A DNA stretch of 64,000 nt, taken from contig NC_133284.1 in assembly GCF_005239225.2 (NCBI RefSeq), forward strand, positions 51,244,697 through 51,308,696, in the 5' to 3' direction. The DNA is from Populus alba (Eukaryota > Streptophyta > Magnoliopsida > Malpighiales > Salicaceae). The position numbers were made by a program, and so were the translations under genes. Under the pieces are notes generated by a model, which did not search any database, was not told the origin of the DNA, and saw only the letters and a program-made list of their open reading frames with translations. Numbering within the stretch: position 1 is the first letter of the stretch; each line of letters opens with the position of its first letter. Shown piece after piece: positions 35,630-46,823 of this stretch.

Positions 35630-36536
35630 CACTACTAGAAATTCGTTTAATAGCAATGGATTTACCGACAGAATATTTATGTTGGTAATTTGATGTCAAA
35701 ATTACCGACGAAACTTTTTTCATCCGTAATTCAGTCGATAACTACTGACGGAGTAATTCAGTTGGTAACTACCGACGGACACTATCCTTCAGTAGTTACC
35801 GAATGAATTACGGATGGAAAATTCAGAATTAAAAAAAAAAAAAGACGGGTTGCTGACGTGGAGGTTTGGTGGGGTGGCTTTTTCAAACAGAATCACTAAC
35901 GGATTCAAAACGATAGGCCCGTACAGTGACGTGACCGATTCGCCGTTAAAAATACCGACGGAATCACCGACATATTTGAAATGGCGGATCCGTACGGTGA
36001 CGTGTCGATTTTTTCGTCAGAATAGCCAACGGACTCACCAACGGAAAAAGTTAATATAATTCCCTGCTTGCCGACCCTCCCCTCCCCTATTTCTCCTTCT
36101 TCTTTCTAATCACAACTCTCCCCATCTGCAACAACCAGCCCCCAAACAAAAATTTCCCTCATCTCAGCACAACAAGTTTTGTGGTCGCAACATCCATTTT
36201 CTAATTTGCCGACTGATTTTATCAATTTTTATAAGTAATTCTATCTTTTTAAATTTTAACATTTAAATATCAATTTTATTGTTTTTTTAGTATATGTATT
36301 TTGTTAGTAAATGTACATGTTTTATTGTTATTTCTCAAACAAACTTGTAGTATATGAATGTATAATTAATTTTATACCTGTTATGGTTTGTTTTAGATTT
36401 TGTAAGATTGTATTCGTTTGTAATATAAATTGTTAAAACTTTATGGAATTACCGAATTACATGTGTTGTTTTGAAATAATTAATAGCTTGCTTAAAGGGT
36501 CCGTTTTAAGTTTTATCAATGATATTGCGGTGTGGT
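35630..36536 (+). mobile_element. CACTA (En/Spm) transposon, 5' end
   Basis: CACTACTAGAA at 35630 is the standard CACTA terminal inverted repeat; it is preceded by ACC, the candidate 3-bp target duplication. The next 430 bases contain direct and inverted copies of ACCGACGGA-type motifs (for example TTACCGACAG, CTACCGACGGAC, AATACCGACGGAATC, TTACGGATGG), the usual subterminal transposase-binding repeats. AT-rich leader/intron sequence follows to 36536, where the Ogre element is inserted. Transposase sequence resumes at 60053. The right terminus lies beyond the window. Confidence 0.85.
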
Positions 36537-37445
36537 TGTTGTAACCCATTTTTGGGTCCCCATAAAAAATAAAATAAATAGCCAAAAGAGTTTAGAAAAA
36601 ATAACAGGAGGCAGAAGCGCTCAGGAAACAGTCAGAAAATTGGTCAAGGAATTTAAAAATACAAGGATTGATTTTTTTACAGTATATTCTTGAAGGATGA
36701 AAGCCCTATTGAGAAGGAAAATTTGAATTTTGAGGAGAAAAGCCCAAATTTGGATGTTTATGGACTTAATTGGATTTTTATTTGAATTTATAGAAGTTTT
36801 GATTGCAAGAAAAATTGATTTTTAAGTCAATTTGGGCTTTAATTTGAAGAAATTTAAGTTCTGGGGCCAAAATATATTTTTTTAGAATTTATTGGGTCAA
36901 ATCAGGGTTTAATTGCATAAATATTGAAGTTTAAGGGCCAATTAGGGACTTAATTGTGAAAATCCGAAACCAGGGACCAATTTGGAGAAGGCGCAAAGAT
37001 AGAGGGGGCTGTTTGGATTTGTTTCAGGGGCTTAATTGAAGAAATTGAAAGATTATTAATCAATTGAGGGCTAAATTGTGAAAATCAGAGGCCAAGGACC
37101 AAAGTGAAAAAGGCGGCCAACAAGAGGGGCGGGGACCGAGTTCGGAGGACTGATTTGAAGTTTGACCCATTTAAATGAAACGGCGCGTTTTATCCAAAAC
37201 GACGCCGTTTCATATAAAAAAAAAAAAGTAAAGATCAGAACGGTGTCGTTTTGAACGACACTGTTCATCTTCTTCCTTTCCCCCGCATAAACAGAAACAG
37301 AGACAAAACCATTTTTTGCTTTTTTTCAAAACTTCCCGCCTCTCTCTCCTCGCCCCCACCACCACCACCGAAAGCATCAATGGCCGACCAGCCGTTGCGT
37401 GATTGAAGGCGCACTAACAAAAGGCACGCCGGTTCCTTTTTTTCT

Positions 37446-37454
37446 TATAAATAG
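37446..37454 (+). promoter_or_regulatory. TATA box of the Ogre 5' LTR
   Basis: TATAAATAG, about 180 bases after the paired AACGGTGTCGTT/AACGACACTGTT sites. It probably drives the genomic RNA, with transcription start near 37480. Confidence 0.65.
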
Positions 37455-37762
37455 AGAGAGGCCGAGAGAGAGAGAGAGACCCGAGGATAGAGGGAGAAGA
37501 GAAATAACGCACGAAGGAGAGGGGATAACAGAAACAGACCGAAAGCAAGAAAAAAAAAACCGAAAACAGAAAGAAAAAACCGAAGGGAGGAGAGAGAGAG
37601 GAGACCGAAGAAAGAGAGAACCGAAACAGGGAGAAGGGAGGAGAGAGGAAGAAACTTCTCGCCGCCGTCCACGAAGCCACGCCACCGCAGAGCCACCGCA
37701 GCACCGCCTCCTCCACGCCAGGTAACGTCCTCTTCCCCCCTGCCTTTGTTTTAGCAGCGTCT

Positions 37763-37799
37763 TCCTCCTGCATGCATAATCCTATTGCATGCAGGAGGA
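37763..37799 (+). other. 14-bp LTR leader hairpin (5' LTR)
   Basis: TCCTCCTGCATGCA (37763-37776) pairs perfectly with TGCATGCAGGAGGA (37786-37799) around a 9-base loop. It lies about 300 bases after the TATA box, so it is in the transcribed leader, and 36 bases after a splice-donor-like CAG/GTAACG. Confidence 0.75.
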
Positions 37800-39042
37800 C
37801 GGGAGGGGAAAATTAATTCCCCTCCCCGTTTCATTTTTTTTTCTCTCCTGGGCCAGACCGGTTCTGGCCCAGTCTTTAGGTCTGGGCCGGGTCCGGCCCA
37901 GACCAGAAGAAAGCATGATGGCCTGTTGGGCCGATATCGGCCCAACCCAGTCTGGCCGAATTCGGCCCAACCTTTCTTTGTGTGGGCTGAGTCCGGCCCG
38001 TTTATTTGGGCCGGCCCAGCCCGAATTATATATATATATAATATGTTATAATATGTGTATATATATGTATATATATATAAAAAATATAATAATAATAAAA
38101 AAATATTTTGAAAAATCTTAAAAAAAATATTGTTGATTTTTCTGCATATTTTTGTCAAAGTGGTTCAATGTTGGTTTGTATTTTTTATACTGTAAAGATA
38201 CAAAACCAGTGTTAAAAATACCCGGTTTTCGTCAAAACATCAAAGATTTTTCAGAATAAAAAATGTTTTTGCTTTCAAAAAAATTTCTAAAGAGTCCCTA
38301 AAAATGTTGTTGATTTTTCTGCATATTTTTATCAAAGTGGATTAATATTGGGTTGTATTTTTATACCGTAAAGATACAAGCTCGGTATTAAAATACCTGA
38401 TTTTCGTCAAAAGCATAAAAAAATAATATTTTCGAAAAAAATTGTTTTTGTTTTAAAATACAGCCTAGTCTCTCCAATATATATATATATAAATATTATA
38501 ATATCATATTTTCACACAACAAAGGAAATTTTCAAAACAATATATGTATTAGCATGCATTTTGGCTTTAATAACCAGTTTATTGAAGCCATGAGAACTAG
38601 GCCAATATTTCAAAAATTCTAAAAAAATCTTTATGTTTTCTTTTAGTATTTGGGATTACGAATTTATACGTAAAACGTATTCCTAAATATTATTAATAAA
38701 ATTTGGTATAGACGTTAGAACGGTTAGGATTTTACCCGATAAGATAAAAGACCTTCTTACCGAGGAGGATTTTTCTTGAACCATAGACAGACCAACGACT
38801 AGAAGTACAATAACACTTTAGTTTTTATCAGACAATAAAACAATGCAGCTTACCTTAGGTAGAGCGTATTTGGGGTGCTAATACCTTCCCTTTACGCAAC
38901 TAGTCTCCATACCCGACCTCTGAGACCAGTTAGGGTTTCTAGTGACCAAAATACTAGGTGGCGACTCCAAAGAACCAAACAAAAAATAAAAATTTCGCCA
39001 GTCGAACCCGCAAGATGGATTTTTTTGGGGGGTGCGACAGAA

Positions 39043-39060
39043 TGGCGACTCCACTGGGGA
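39043..39060 (+). other. Primer-binding site of the Ogre element
   Basis: TGGCGACTCCACTGGGGA begins four bases after the LTR end. The TGG start matches a tRNA CCA end. The sequence resembles the tRNA-Arg-type primer site described for Ogre elements; the tRNA identity is from memory. The same 18 bases follow the LTR of the second element (62625-62642). Confidence 0.8.
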
Positions 39061-39549
39061 TCTTGTAGACTAAGCTTTGTTTTTGTCTGATTTGTTTGTG
39101 TTTTTGTGTGTTAATATTCCTTTCCGTTTATTTGCATATATATTTTTTTATTTTTATTTATTTTACGCGTATTATTTATACATTGTATATAATTGTCTCA
39201 TGCATCACTTGCCTTAATTTTGAAAAGCACACACAAGCTTTAAGTTAAGTGGGGAATTAGCGATTTACCCTAGGACTATTGGTCAGGGTTTAAATGCGTG
39301 AAACACCCAACTCATATCTGAGTGCCTGCTTGGTAATGGTGGGCATACGTGTCTTAACTGTTCCTAGCAACGCCCCCATACTTCTTTACGAAGAACGTCA
39401 CTGGGCAGATATGAGACCCTTCGAGACCAGATAGAAAAACTACCCACTCTCACGTAATAAATAGAGCTTGTCTTTAGGTTATGAATTTTATTTTCATTTG
39501 CATCATGATTAATTGTTAAACTCATCAACTCAGGTTTTGAGCTGAAATC
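39061..39549 (+). other. 5' leader between primer site and ORF1
   Basis: Non-coding sequence with T-rich stretches and a block (about 39240-39420: AGTTAAGTGGGGAATTAGCG, GAGTGCCTGCTTGGTAATGG, CACTGGGCAGATATGAGACCC) that is clearly homologous to 62818-63000 in the second element. Conservation between two elements with different coding content suggests a cis function such as packaging or dimerisation; this is inference. Confidence 0.6.
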
Positions 39550-41847
39550 ATGACTAAGTACCTCTCTTTCCAAGAATATGGACAAGAGTCCGAGTTGGCT
39601 CAGATTGCCGAAGGAAAATGCCCAAGAATCGATGCTAGTGGGTTACCATGCATTACCAAGGTAAATCACATGGTAAACGACTTAGGAAAGTTATTGCCTG
39701 TCATGGAATATGTTGACGAGACATTGTTTGAAAGGCGATATGGGAGAATTGCACAAATAATGAGGTTGCCTGTACAAGCAGCGGCGATCAAAGCCCTTCT
39801 GAATTTTTGGGATCCTAGTTATCGGTGTTTTACCTTTGGAAACATCGATATGACACCCACCTTGGAAGAGTATGAGAGAATTCTGGATTTTCCAAATGCC
39901 AACCACAGGATCTACCACCGACGCAGATTTGAAGACACAGCTTTGGAAGTAGTCAGTTTATTATGCTTAGGAAAGTCAGCCGAAGGGGGTTTTAAATGGA
40001 AGGTCATTGAAGCCCGAATGAGGAAAAATGTCGAAGAAGGCAAGATGGGAGACGAACGATATAGGTTGGTGGCCTTCGCCATTTTTGGACTAGTGTTGTT
40101 CCCTTCTGAAACCGGGGTCATCAGTTTAGAAGCAGCAAGTGTCTTCGTCGAATATGAGCATGATCGGATCAATCCTTCCTCAGCCATTTTGGGGGAAACC
40201 ATGTTATCTCTAAATCACTGCCGAACACATGGAAAAGGAGCTATGAGATGCTGCATCCCTATGTTGTACCTATGGATAATCAGTCATATCGAAGCACCAA
40301 GAGACATCTTCAACAACTTTTGGTGGTTTGACTTGCGACCGTTAAAGATTACCATAGATGAGACTTGGAAGAATTGGGATGAGAAGACATGGAGAGATAA
40401 GTATGCAGCGTTGCCAAGGAGCAACTTCAAGTGGAAAGCACCATGGATGAACAACGCTATTTGCACAATGAGCTGTGGAAGCAAGATATGGGTGCCTTTG
40501 ATTGGTGTAACCGGTTACATCAGCTATGCGCCATCCCTTGTAACAAGGCAGTTAGGCGGAATGCAATATACACCAAGAACCTTGGGATTAGCTGATTTTT
40601 TTGGTTTATTCAAGCACCAACCATTCACTGAAGAAATGGAGTTTATCCGACAGGATTGGGAAAGACCCTTGAAGGTGAAAAGGGAAGAAGGAAGCAGTTT
40701 TGAAACCTCATTCAGCCAGAATTACACAGTTTGGAGGAATGAAGATTCTTCTGAAGTAAAGGGTCTCTCTACACAAGAACAGTCGGAAGCAACGATAGAA
40801 CCACATAAAAGAAAAAGAATGGATGATGAGGAAGATCTAAGACAGCAGCTAGAGTAGTGTAGAATAGAACTCAGCAAAAGTAAGGGGCGACAACAACTGT
40901 TAGAGAACCAGCTAGAGGAGGAAAATACGATAAGGGTTTTCTTGAATCAGCGGTTAGAAAAACAAGAGAAGCAGTTAATGTCTCTAAATGAATGGCAGAA
41001 AAGGGCCGAGGTAGCTGAAGAAATAACAACGGGGGTCCAGGCTGAGTTAAGGGGACGAATAGCTGATTACGATGAGTTGGTCAAAAAGAATGGGATAACA
41101 GAAAAAGAGTTGGCTAAGGTTAAGAGGTCAACAAAAGGCGTGAATGTTGATAAGGAGACGATGGATTCTTTGAAGAAGGGAAGAAGCCTTTTTTTAAAGA
41201 AAGTAGAAGTGGAAAAAGAGAAGAATCGTCTAGCCAAGCTCGACATAGAAGAAGAAAGGAAGGTCAGAGCTCAATACACGGTGCAACTGGAGGAAGAAAG
41301 AAGTGCGAGAAGGGCCGCTGAGTCTGACATGAGAGATTACCAGAAGAGAGCTGAGTCTTCAAAAGGAAGGATGATGGCTTTACAATCGGAGATCGAGGTA
41401 CGAGAAGAAGAGCTAAGGGATTTGAGAAGCCACTACTGCGAGATGGAAGAGGAAATGAGTAAGGCTAAGCAAGAGCGTCAAGAATGCCAAGACTACATGG
41501 ACAACTTTGCAGTTCAAATCAATTCCAAAACGGCAGAGCTGGATATCGAAAAGGAAGAGTTACAGAGGATAAGAGACAAGTTGGCACGGTCAGAGGATAT
41601 GGTGCGAGTGTTGGAAAGAAGCAACGAAGCCTTAGGAGTCAGCAATGAAGCAATAATCGAAGATAACACCGTCTTCCATGACAGAATAAGACACATGTCA
41701 AAACAAGTTGAGCAAGTAGCCCGTTATGCAGAAAGGTTGCAACAACAAGCCACCCAAGTTGGAAATGATGCTTCAAAGTATCAAGAATACATGAGGGCCA
41801 TGGCCTGTTTTATTGGGGATTTAGCTAATAGAGGAAATGCTTTTTAG
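39550..41847 (+). pseudogene. Ogre ORF1 with one in-frame amber stop
   Basis: ATG at 39550 opens 435 codons to a TAG at 40855-40857. The same frame stays open to 41847, giving 766 codons in all. The first part (MTKYLSFQEYGQESELAQ..., KALLNFWDPSYRCFTFGNIDMTPTLEEYERIL) is the globular domain found in ORF1 of Ogre-type elements and resembles the plant mobile domain / aminotransferase-like family. The second part (about residues 440-750) is a long charged coiled coil rich in Glu, Lys, Arg and Gln (EEERSARRAAESDMRDYQKR...). The function of ORF1 is unknown. The stop is most simply a CAG-to-TAG change (Gln); programmed readthrough is less likely because no CARYYA-type context follows. Confidence 0.85.
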
Positions 41848-42175
41848 AGATAGCAATGTATAGGACTCTCTTTCCCATTATTGTTTGGTATGAGCAATTT
41901 TGTTATTTATAAGAAGTCCATGACGTATTTCCTTTCTTAATGGGTTTGGTAAGCCACTATGATAAGAACTTGGCAAACCCTCCTTTATGGTAATCGGGTC
42001 AACTCAGGAATCTTGCTTAAAGGTTACGAAAGTCATGAATCAGCTCGTAAAATATGCATATTACATATGCATCACATTCTCATCACATATTTTTGTTTTT
42101 AATTTATCATATGCACGCCAGATCGTGAAACATAGGTCCCCTTCCAAAGTCCACTACACTAGGCAAAGAACAAGA
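41848..42175 (+). other. Spacer between ORF1 and gag
   Basis: An AT-rich non-coding spacer. Its last 60 bases (AACATAGGTCCCCTTCCAAAG) resemble 63270-63300 of the second element, just before that element's gag-like remnant. An upstream frame from 41987 is open but the first good Gag ATG is 42176. Confidence 0.55.
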
Positions 42176-44188
42176 ATGGAAAACGAAGAAAGGTCACAAC
42201 CAGAAGCTCAGTACCAAAGAGAACTTGAAGGAGTTCGGAATGATGTGGCGCACCTAACCCGTATGTTAGAGCAGATATTGAGAGCTAAAGATGGAGAGGG
42301 AACGTCTACTCAACCTAATGAAGCACCAGCAGCAGCTCAAATTCCTGTCGCACCTATAAACATAGGGGCAAATACACCAACTAAGCAGAGTCCTGCTCGG
42401 CCCATCCAAATCCCTATTACAATGGATTTAACAAACGAAGATCCACATGACTTTAAATGCTCTAATCATGAAGGAGATGATAAATGGACTGCCCTAGAAG
42501 AGAGGCTAAGGGCAATTGAAGGAAATGATTTGTTTGACCTAATTAGGGCCTCTGAAGTATGTTTAGTGCCTAATATTGTGATTCCAAAGAAGTTCAGAGT
42601 GCCGGAGTTTGTTAAGTATACTGGGATGGAATGCCAGAAGACCCATCTCCGCTCCTACTATAATAAAATGGCAGAGGTTATCCACGACGATAAAATGTTA
42701 ATTTACTTCTTCCAGGATAGCCTGACCGGATCGGCCCTCAGTTGGTATATGAGGTTAGACAATATTAGGATCAGGAAGTGGACAGACTTGGCAGACGCTT
42801 TCTTAAAGCAATACAAGTTTAATCTAGAGATTGCTCCTAATAGAACCAGTCTGATTAGCATGGAGAAAGGAACTCAAGAGTCCGTAAGGACTTATGCTCA
42901 AAGGTGGCGTGACCAAGCTATCAATGTGCAACCTCCGCTGATAGAGACAGAAATGGTGACTTTGTTTGCCAATACTTTCAGGGCTCCATACTATGAACAC
43001 CTTATGGGTAGTTCAGCACAACATTTCTATGATGTCGTGCGGATCGCCGAGAGGATTGAACAAGGGATCCGAAGTGGGAGAATTGCAGAACCTCTAGAGA
43101 AGAGAGGTTTCATTGGAAAGAAGAAAGAAATTAAGGTGAACAACCTAGAAAGGAGAAGCAAAAACTATCAAATACCTACCCCCCAAGTCACTAATATTAA
43201 CTTTTCCAAACCCCCCACTCCAAACCAGCCCAATCAAATGAAATTCCCAGCAAATAACCACAACAATTACCAAAGAAAGGATAAGCAACCATCAGAAGAA
43301 CAACTACCTCCTTTACCAATAACCTTAAAAGAGTTGTATGCCAAGCTGTTAAGTATTGGGCAGATAGCTCCCCTACCCATACCACCCATGCAACCACCTT
43401 TCCCTGCCTGGTACAACCCTGAGGTGACTTGTGAATACCATGCTGGTCACGCGGGCCATAGCATTGAGGCTTGCTTTGCTTTTAAAAGAAAGGTGTTACA
43501 ACTGATCAAAGTGGGATGGGTCACTTTTGAGGATTCACCTAATCAGAATTCAAACCCTTTACCTAAACATGTTGATGGTAGGGGAGGGGTGAATACCATG
43601 GAGATTAGTAGCAAAAAGAGGGTGTTGAAAGTGACCATGGCCAAGCTTTACTTGATGTTGGTGCAGTCTGGACATTTGGAAGAAACAACTGAGTACTGCA
43701 TAAGGGAAAGTAACTTTTGCCCCTTCCATAAAAAGGAAGGGCATCACATAGATGAATGCATTGAATTTCATCAAAAGGTTGCAAGAATGCTAACTCTAGG
43801 AGAGTTAAGGATTGAGGCCGTAAGTGACAATGAAGAGGTAGAGATGATAGAGAAATGTAGAATCCAATCAACAATTAATGGTCGCTCAAAATTGGTATTA
43901 ACTAGGCCCTCATATGCAAGCAAAGTAAACTATGGAGTGATGCCTGAAGATTATGGTTATACTTCGAATATCGAAACTCCTTTGCCGCTGTTCCGAACTG
44001 AGATAAGTGGGCTAACTCGGAGTGGTCGTTGTTTCACACCTGAAGAACTAGAAAGACAAAGGAAGGCTAAAGGCAAAGAGGTGCTGGACCTTGATAAAGA
44101 GTTTGAGGTGAATAAACCTGTGACTGAGGAAGAAACAAATGAGTTCCTGAAATTGATGAAGCATAGTGAGTACAGTATAGTGGACTAG
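42176..44188 (+). CDS. gag: Ogre Gag
   Basis: ATG at 42176 (MENEERSQPEAQYQRELEG) opens 670 codons to TAG at 44186-44188. The retrotransposon Gag domain spans about residues 100-310, with KKFRVPEFVKYTGM, HLRSYYNKMAEV, LIYFFQDSLTGSALSWYMRL and AQRWRDQA typical of Tat/Ogre Gag. Two Cys-His elements follow, CEYHAGHAGHSIEAC (about 43430) and CPFHKKEGHHIDEC (about 43720), each C-X2-H-X4/5-H-X4-C, probably the RNA-binding fingers. The protein forms the virus-like particle. The frame continues into protease after the single TAG, where the family usually has Gln, so this may be a Gag-Pro fusion broken by one C-to-T change. I list it as CDS because the Gag part itself is uninterrupted. Confidence 0.85.
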   Translation: MENEERSQPEAQYQRELEGVRNDVAHLTRMLEQILRAKDGEGTSTQPNEAPAAAQIPVAPINIGANTPTKQSPARPIQIPITMDLTNEDPHDFKCSNHEGDDKWTALEERLRAIEGNDLFDLIRASEVCLVPNIVIPKKFRVPEFVKYTGMECQKTHLRSYYNKMAEVIHDDKMLIYFFQDSLTGSALSWYMRLDNIRIRKWTDLADAFLKQYKFNLEIAPNRTSLISMEKGTQESVRTYAQRWRDQAINVQPPLIETEMVTLFANTFRAPYYEHLMGSSAQHFYDVVRIAERIEQGIRSGRIAEPLEKRGFIGKKKEIKVNNLERRSKNYQIPTPQVTNINFSKPPTPNQPNQMKFPANNHNNYQRKDKQPSEEQLPPLPITLKELYAKLLSIGQIAPLPIPPMQPPFPAWYNPEVTCEYHAGHAGHSIEACFAFKRKVLQLIKVGWVTFEDSPNQNSNPLPKHVDGRGGVNTMEISSKKRVLKVTMAKLYLMLVQSGHLEETTEYCIRESNFCPFHKKEGHHIDECIEFHQKVARMLTLGELRIEAVSDNEEVEMIEKCRIQSTINGRSKLVLTRPSYASKVNYGVMPEDYGYTSNIETPLPLFRTEISGLTRSGRCFTPEELERQRKAKGKEVLDLDKEFEVNKPVTEEETNEFLKLMKHSEYSIVD

Positions 44189-45438
44189 TTGAAGAAGACC
44201 CCTGCTAAGATCTCCATTATGTCATTAATACTCAGCTCCGAGCCACATCGGAATGCTTTGCAAAAAGTATTGAATGAGGCCTATGTGCCCCAAGATATTG
44301 AGCAAAAGACTATGGAACATCTAGTAGGAAGGATTCATGCTGCCAATTACTTGTATTTCACGGAAGATGAACTTGACGCTGAAGGAACTGGACATAACAA
44401 ACCCTTGTATGTCACGGTCCGATGCAAAGATTGCCTCGTCGGCAAGGTTCTCATTGATAACGGCTCGGCCCTGAATGTGTTACCAAGGCATATGCTAGAT
44501 GAAATGTCGATAGATCCCTCACATATGCAACCCAGTGTGATAACGGCGAGAGCGTATGATGGCTCATCAAGGCCAGTTATAGGGTCAATTGAGGTCGAAC
44601 TAGCTGTGGGTCCACAAATCTTTCTAGTAACCCTTCAAGTGATGGATATCCACCCTTCCTATAGCATGCTGTTAGGAAGGCCATGGATACATTCTGCGGG
44701 AGCTGTCACCTCTTCGCTACACCAATGTTTAAAGTACATTGCCAACGGTGTCCTGGTTACTGTTAAGGCTGAGGAGACTATATCGATGGTAAGAAATGTG
44801 GCGGTTCCATTCATTGAAGCAGAAGATTGTAAGGACGGAAACCTTCATGCATTTGAGGTTGTGAATACCGAGTGGGTGCCCGAGAACACTGTGGTGAGAA
44901 AGCCAGAAATCTCGGAAGCCACTAAAATGGCCGCTAAAAGCTTTTTGAAAAACAAGATTCCTTTCCCATACGATATGGAGCAAGGAAGGCCTGAATGGAT
45001 GGGTATAATCAAATTGAAAGCTGCAGAACAGAGGTTTGGACTTGGATATAAGCCCAAGAAAGAAGATTACAAACGAGCTGCTGGTGCAAGAAGGGAGAAG
45101 AGAATGGCTAGGATTGAAGGAAGGAAGCCTGAAGAAGAAAACTTAGCCATCCCTCCAATCAAGATTACATTTCCAAAGGCCGCCTATGTGATACAACCTG
45201 ATGGGGGACATGGAGACCTCTTTCAGAAGCTTTCTTCAATGAACATAAACACCCTGGAGGAAAATCAAGTCAAGGACATTGCTGAGAAATTTGAATCCGA
45301 AAGGAGGATTGAAGAGCTGCCACAATTAACCATCCACACTTTGGAAGAAGTCACCGTCAAGACTTTTGTTCGAAAACTAGCCGAAGGGGAGAAGTTCCAG
45401 AATTGGGAGACCCAAGAAGCTCCATTGGTTTTTAAAAT
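44189..45438 (+). CDS. Ogre protease region (pro), downstream of an amber codon
   Basis: The frame continues that of Gag after the TAG at 44186. Residues about 85-110 contain VGKVLIDNGSALNVLP, the aspartic protease motif in the D-N-G-S form common in Tat elements, and SMLLGRPWIHSAGA is the second conserved protease segment. A GLGYKP stretch (about residues 280-285), reminiscent of a G-patch, and a basic region RRAKRMARIEGRK-like (about residues 295-315) follow. The open frame ends with a TAA at 45440-45442, but a GTAATC donor at 45439 suggests that this stop is removed by splicing. Confidence 0.8.
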
Positions 45439-45633
45439 GTAATCAACAATGATTTGTTGGATTATATTTTTATTTATGTTGTTTGCCTTTTTTCTGTTGA
45501 CAATCGAGGCTCAAGATGTCAATTGGATTTTTTTTTTGTTGTGAGCCAATCTTTTGTTTTTAATGAGATCATGCATTTTCAAAATTCATCTTGATGTCTT
45601 ACTATGCATTTACACATCACCTTCCGCTTTCAG
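45439..45633 (+). other. Putative Ogre intron between protease and RT
   Basis: This 195-base T-rich segment starts GTAATC and ends CCGCTTTCAG. Removing it takes out the pro stop codon and joins the protease frame to the RT frame with the phase kept (2+1 split codon). An intron in just this place is the best-known peculiarity of Ogre elements. The splice sites are my choice by eye. Confidence 0.75.
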
Positions 45634-46823
45634 GAACCCTGAAAGTGGATCCTCCACAACAACACCTGCACTTTACATTGAGAATGAATGGCCAAAATTT
45701 AAAGAATACATAGTGGCTGTAGAAGATGAGGAATGGGAGGAGGAAAACATATGGGAATTCACAAAATTAATAGAACAACACGAACAGGCTTGGAGGCCCG
45801 CTAAAGAGGAACTTGAAACCATAAATGTAGGCAATGAAGAAATCAAGCGAGAGCTGAAGATAGGGACTTTGATCACCCCTGAAGCAAAGGAAGAATTGAT
45901 TGCACTGCTCAAAGATTATGTGGATGTCTTTGCCTGGTCCTACGAGGATATGCTTGGTTTGGATACAGACATTGTAGTACATAGAATACCACTGATGGAA
46001 GGATGCAAGCCGATTAAGCAGAGGTTAAGAAGAACTCATCCGGAGGTCTTAATCAAAGTAAAAGGCGGAAATTTGAAAAAACAATGGGACGCTGGTTTTT
46101 TTGGAAGTAGTAAAGTATCCACAATGGGTGTCAAACATAGTGGTGGTACCCAAAAAGGAAGGTAAAATCAGAGTTTGCGTGGACTTTAGGGACTTAAACC
46201 GGGCTAGCCCTAAAGATAATTTCCCTTTACCACACATAGATATGTTAGTTGATAATGCAGCACGCAGCTCCACATATTCCTTCATGGATGGGTTTTCAGG
46301 CTACAATCAGATAAGAATGGTGCCAGAGGATAGGGAGAAGACAACCTTTGTAACACCATGGGGAACCTTTTGCTACAAAGTCATGCCATTTGGTTTAAAG
46401 AATGCTGGGGCCACTTACCAAAGGGCTATGGTGACTTTGTTCCACGACATGATGCACAAAGAGATTGAAGTATACGTGGATGACATGGTTGCTAAATCTA
46501 AAGAGGGAGAGAATCATGTCCAAATATTGAAGAAATTATTTGAAAGATTAAGGAAATATAAGTTGAGGCTTAACCCAGCAAAGTGTTCATTCGGGGTGAA
46601 ATCCGGTAAGCTATTGGGGTTTGTGGTGAGTGACAAAGGGATAGAAGTGGATCCTGAGAAAGTAAAAGCTATTCAATCTATGCCACCCCCCAAGAGTGAG
46701 AAGGAGGTGAGAGGTTTCTTAGGAAGGTTGAATTACATCGCTCGGTTTATATCCCATTTAACCGCGACTTGTGACCCGATCTTTCGTTTGTTGAGGAAGA
46801 AGAACCCTGGAATATTGGAATGA
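45634..46823 (+). pseudogene. Ogre reverse transcriptase, one frameshift
   Basis: The second exon starts at 45634 and encodes a Pro/Ser/Thr linker, an acidic stretch (VAVEDEEWEEENIWEF), then ELIALLKDYVDVFAWSYEDMLGLD, the standard lead-in to Ty3-gypsy RT. A frameshift lies between about 46060 and 46105, after which the RT core runs cleanly: KYPQWVSNIVVVPKKEGKIR, CVDFRDLNRASPKD, FMDGFSGYNQI, MPFGLKNAGATYQR, catalytic YVDDMVAKS (about 46473-46499) and GFLGRLNYIARF. All catalytic residues are present. The shift in a run of A and G could be real or a sequencing error, because indel errors are abundant just downstream. Confidence 0.85.

Larger units (their letters stand above)
36537..39039 (+). repeat. 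5' LTR of the Ogre element
   Basis: 2,503 bases. The start carries the small hairpin ACCCA/TGGGT (36544-36557). U3 repeats are followed by AACGG palindromes (37178-37265), TATAAATAG at 37446-37454, a purine-rich leader, a CAG/GTAACG donor-like site (37719-37727), a 14-bp hairpin (37763-37799) and palindromic GGGCC clusters (37847-38022, including the 20-bp palindrome at 37926-37945). The AT-rich U5 contains two copies of a block with GATTTTTCTGCATATTTTT (about 38133 and 38310). The LTR ends with the conserved TAGGGTTTCTAGTGACC..GGTGGCGACTCC segment and GGTGCGACA. Confidence 0.95.

Noticed and set aside
35314..35640. Possible short gene just before the CACTA terminus
   Set aside because: Open frames occur on both strands but are short, without domain, start context or splice structure that I could support.
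39043..39060. tRNA gene or tRNA-derived SINE because of the tRNA-like sequence
   Set aside because: Only 18 bases match a tRNA 3' end, directly after an LTR; this is a primer-binding site and no tRNA cloverleaf surrounds it.
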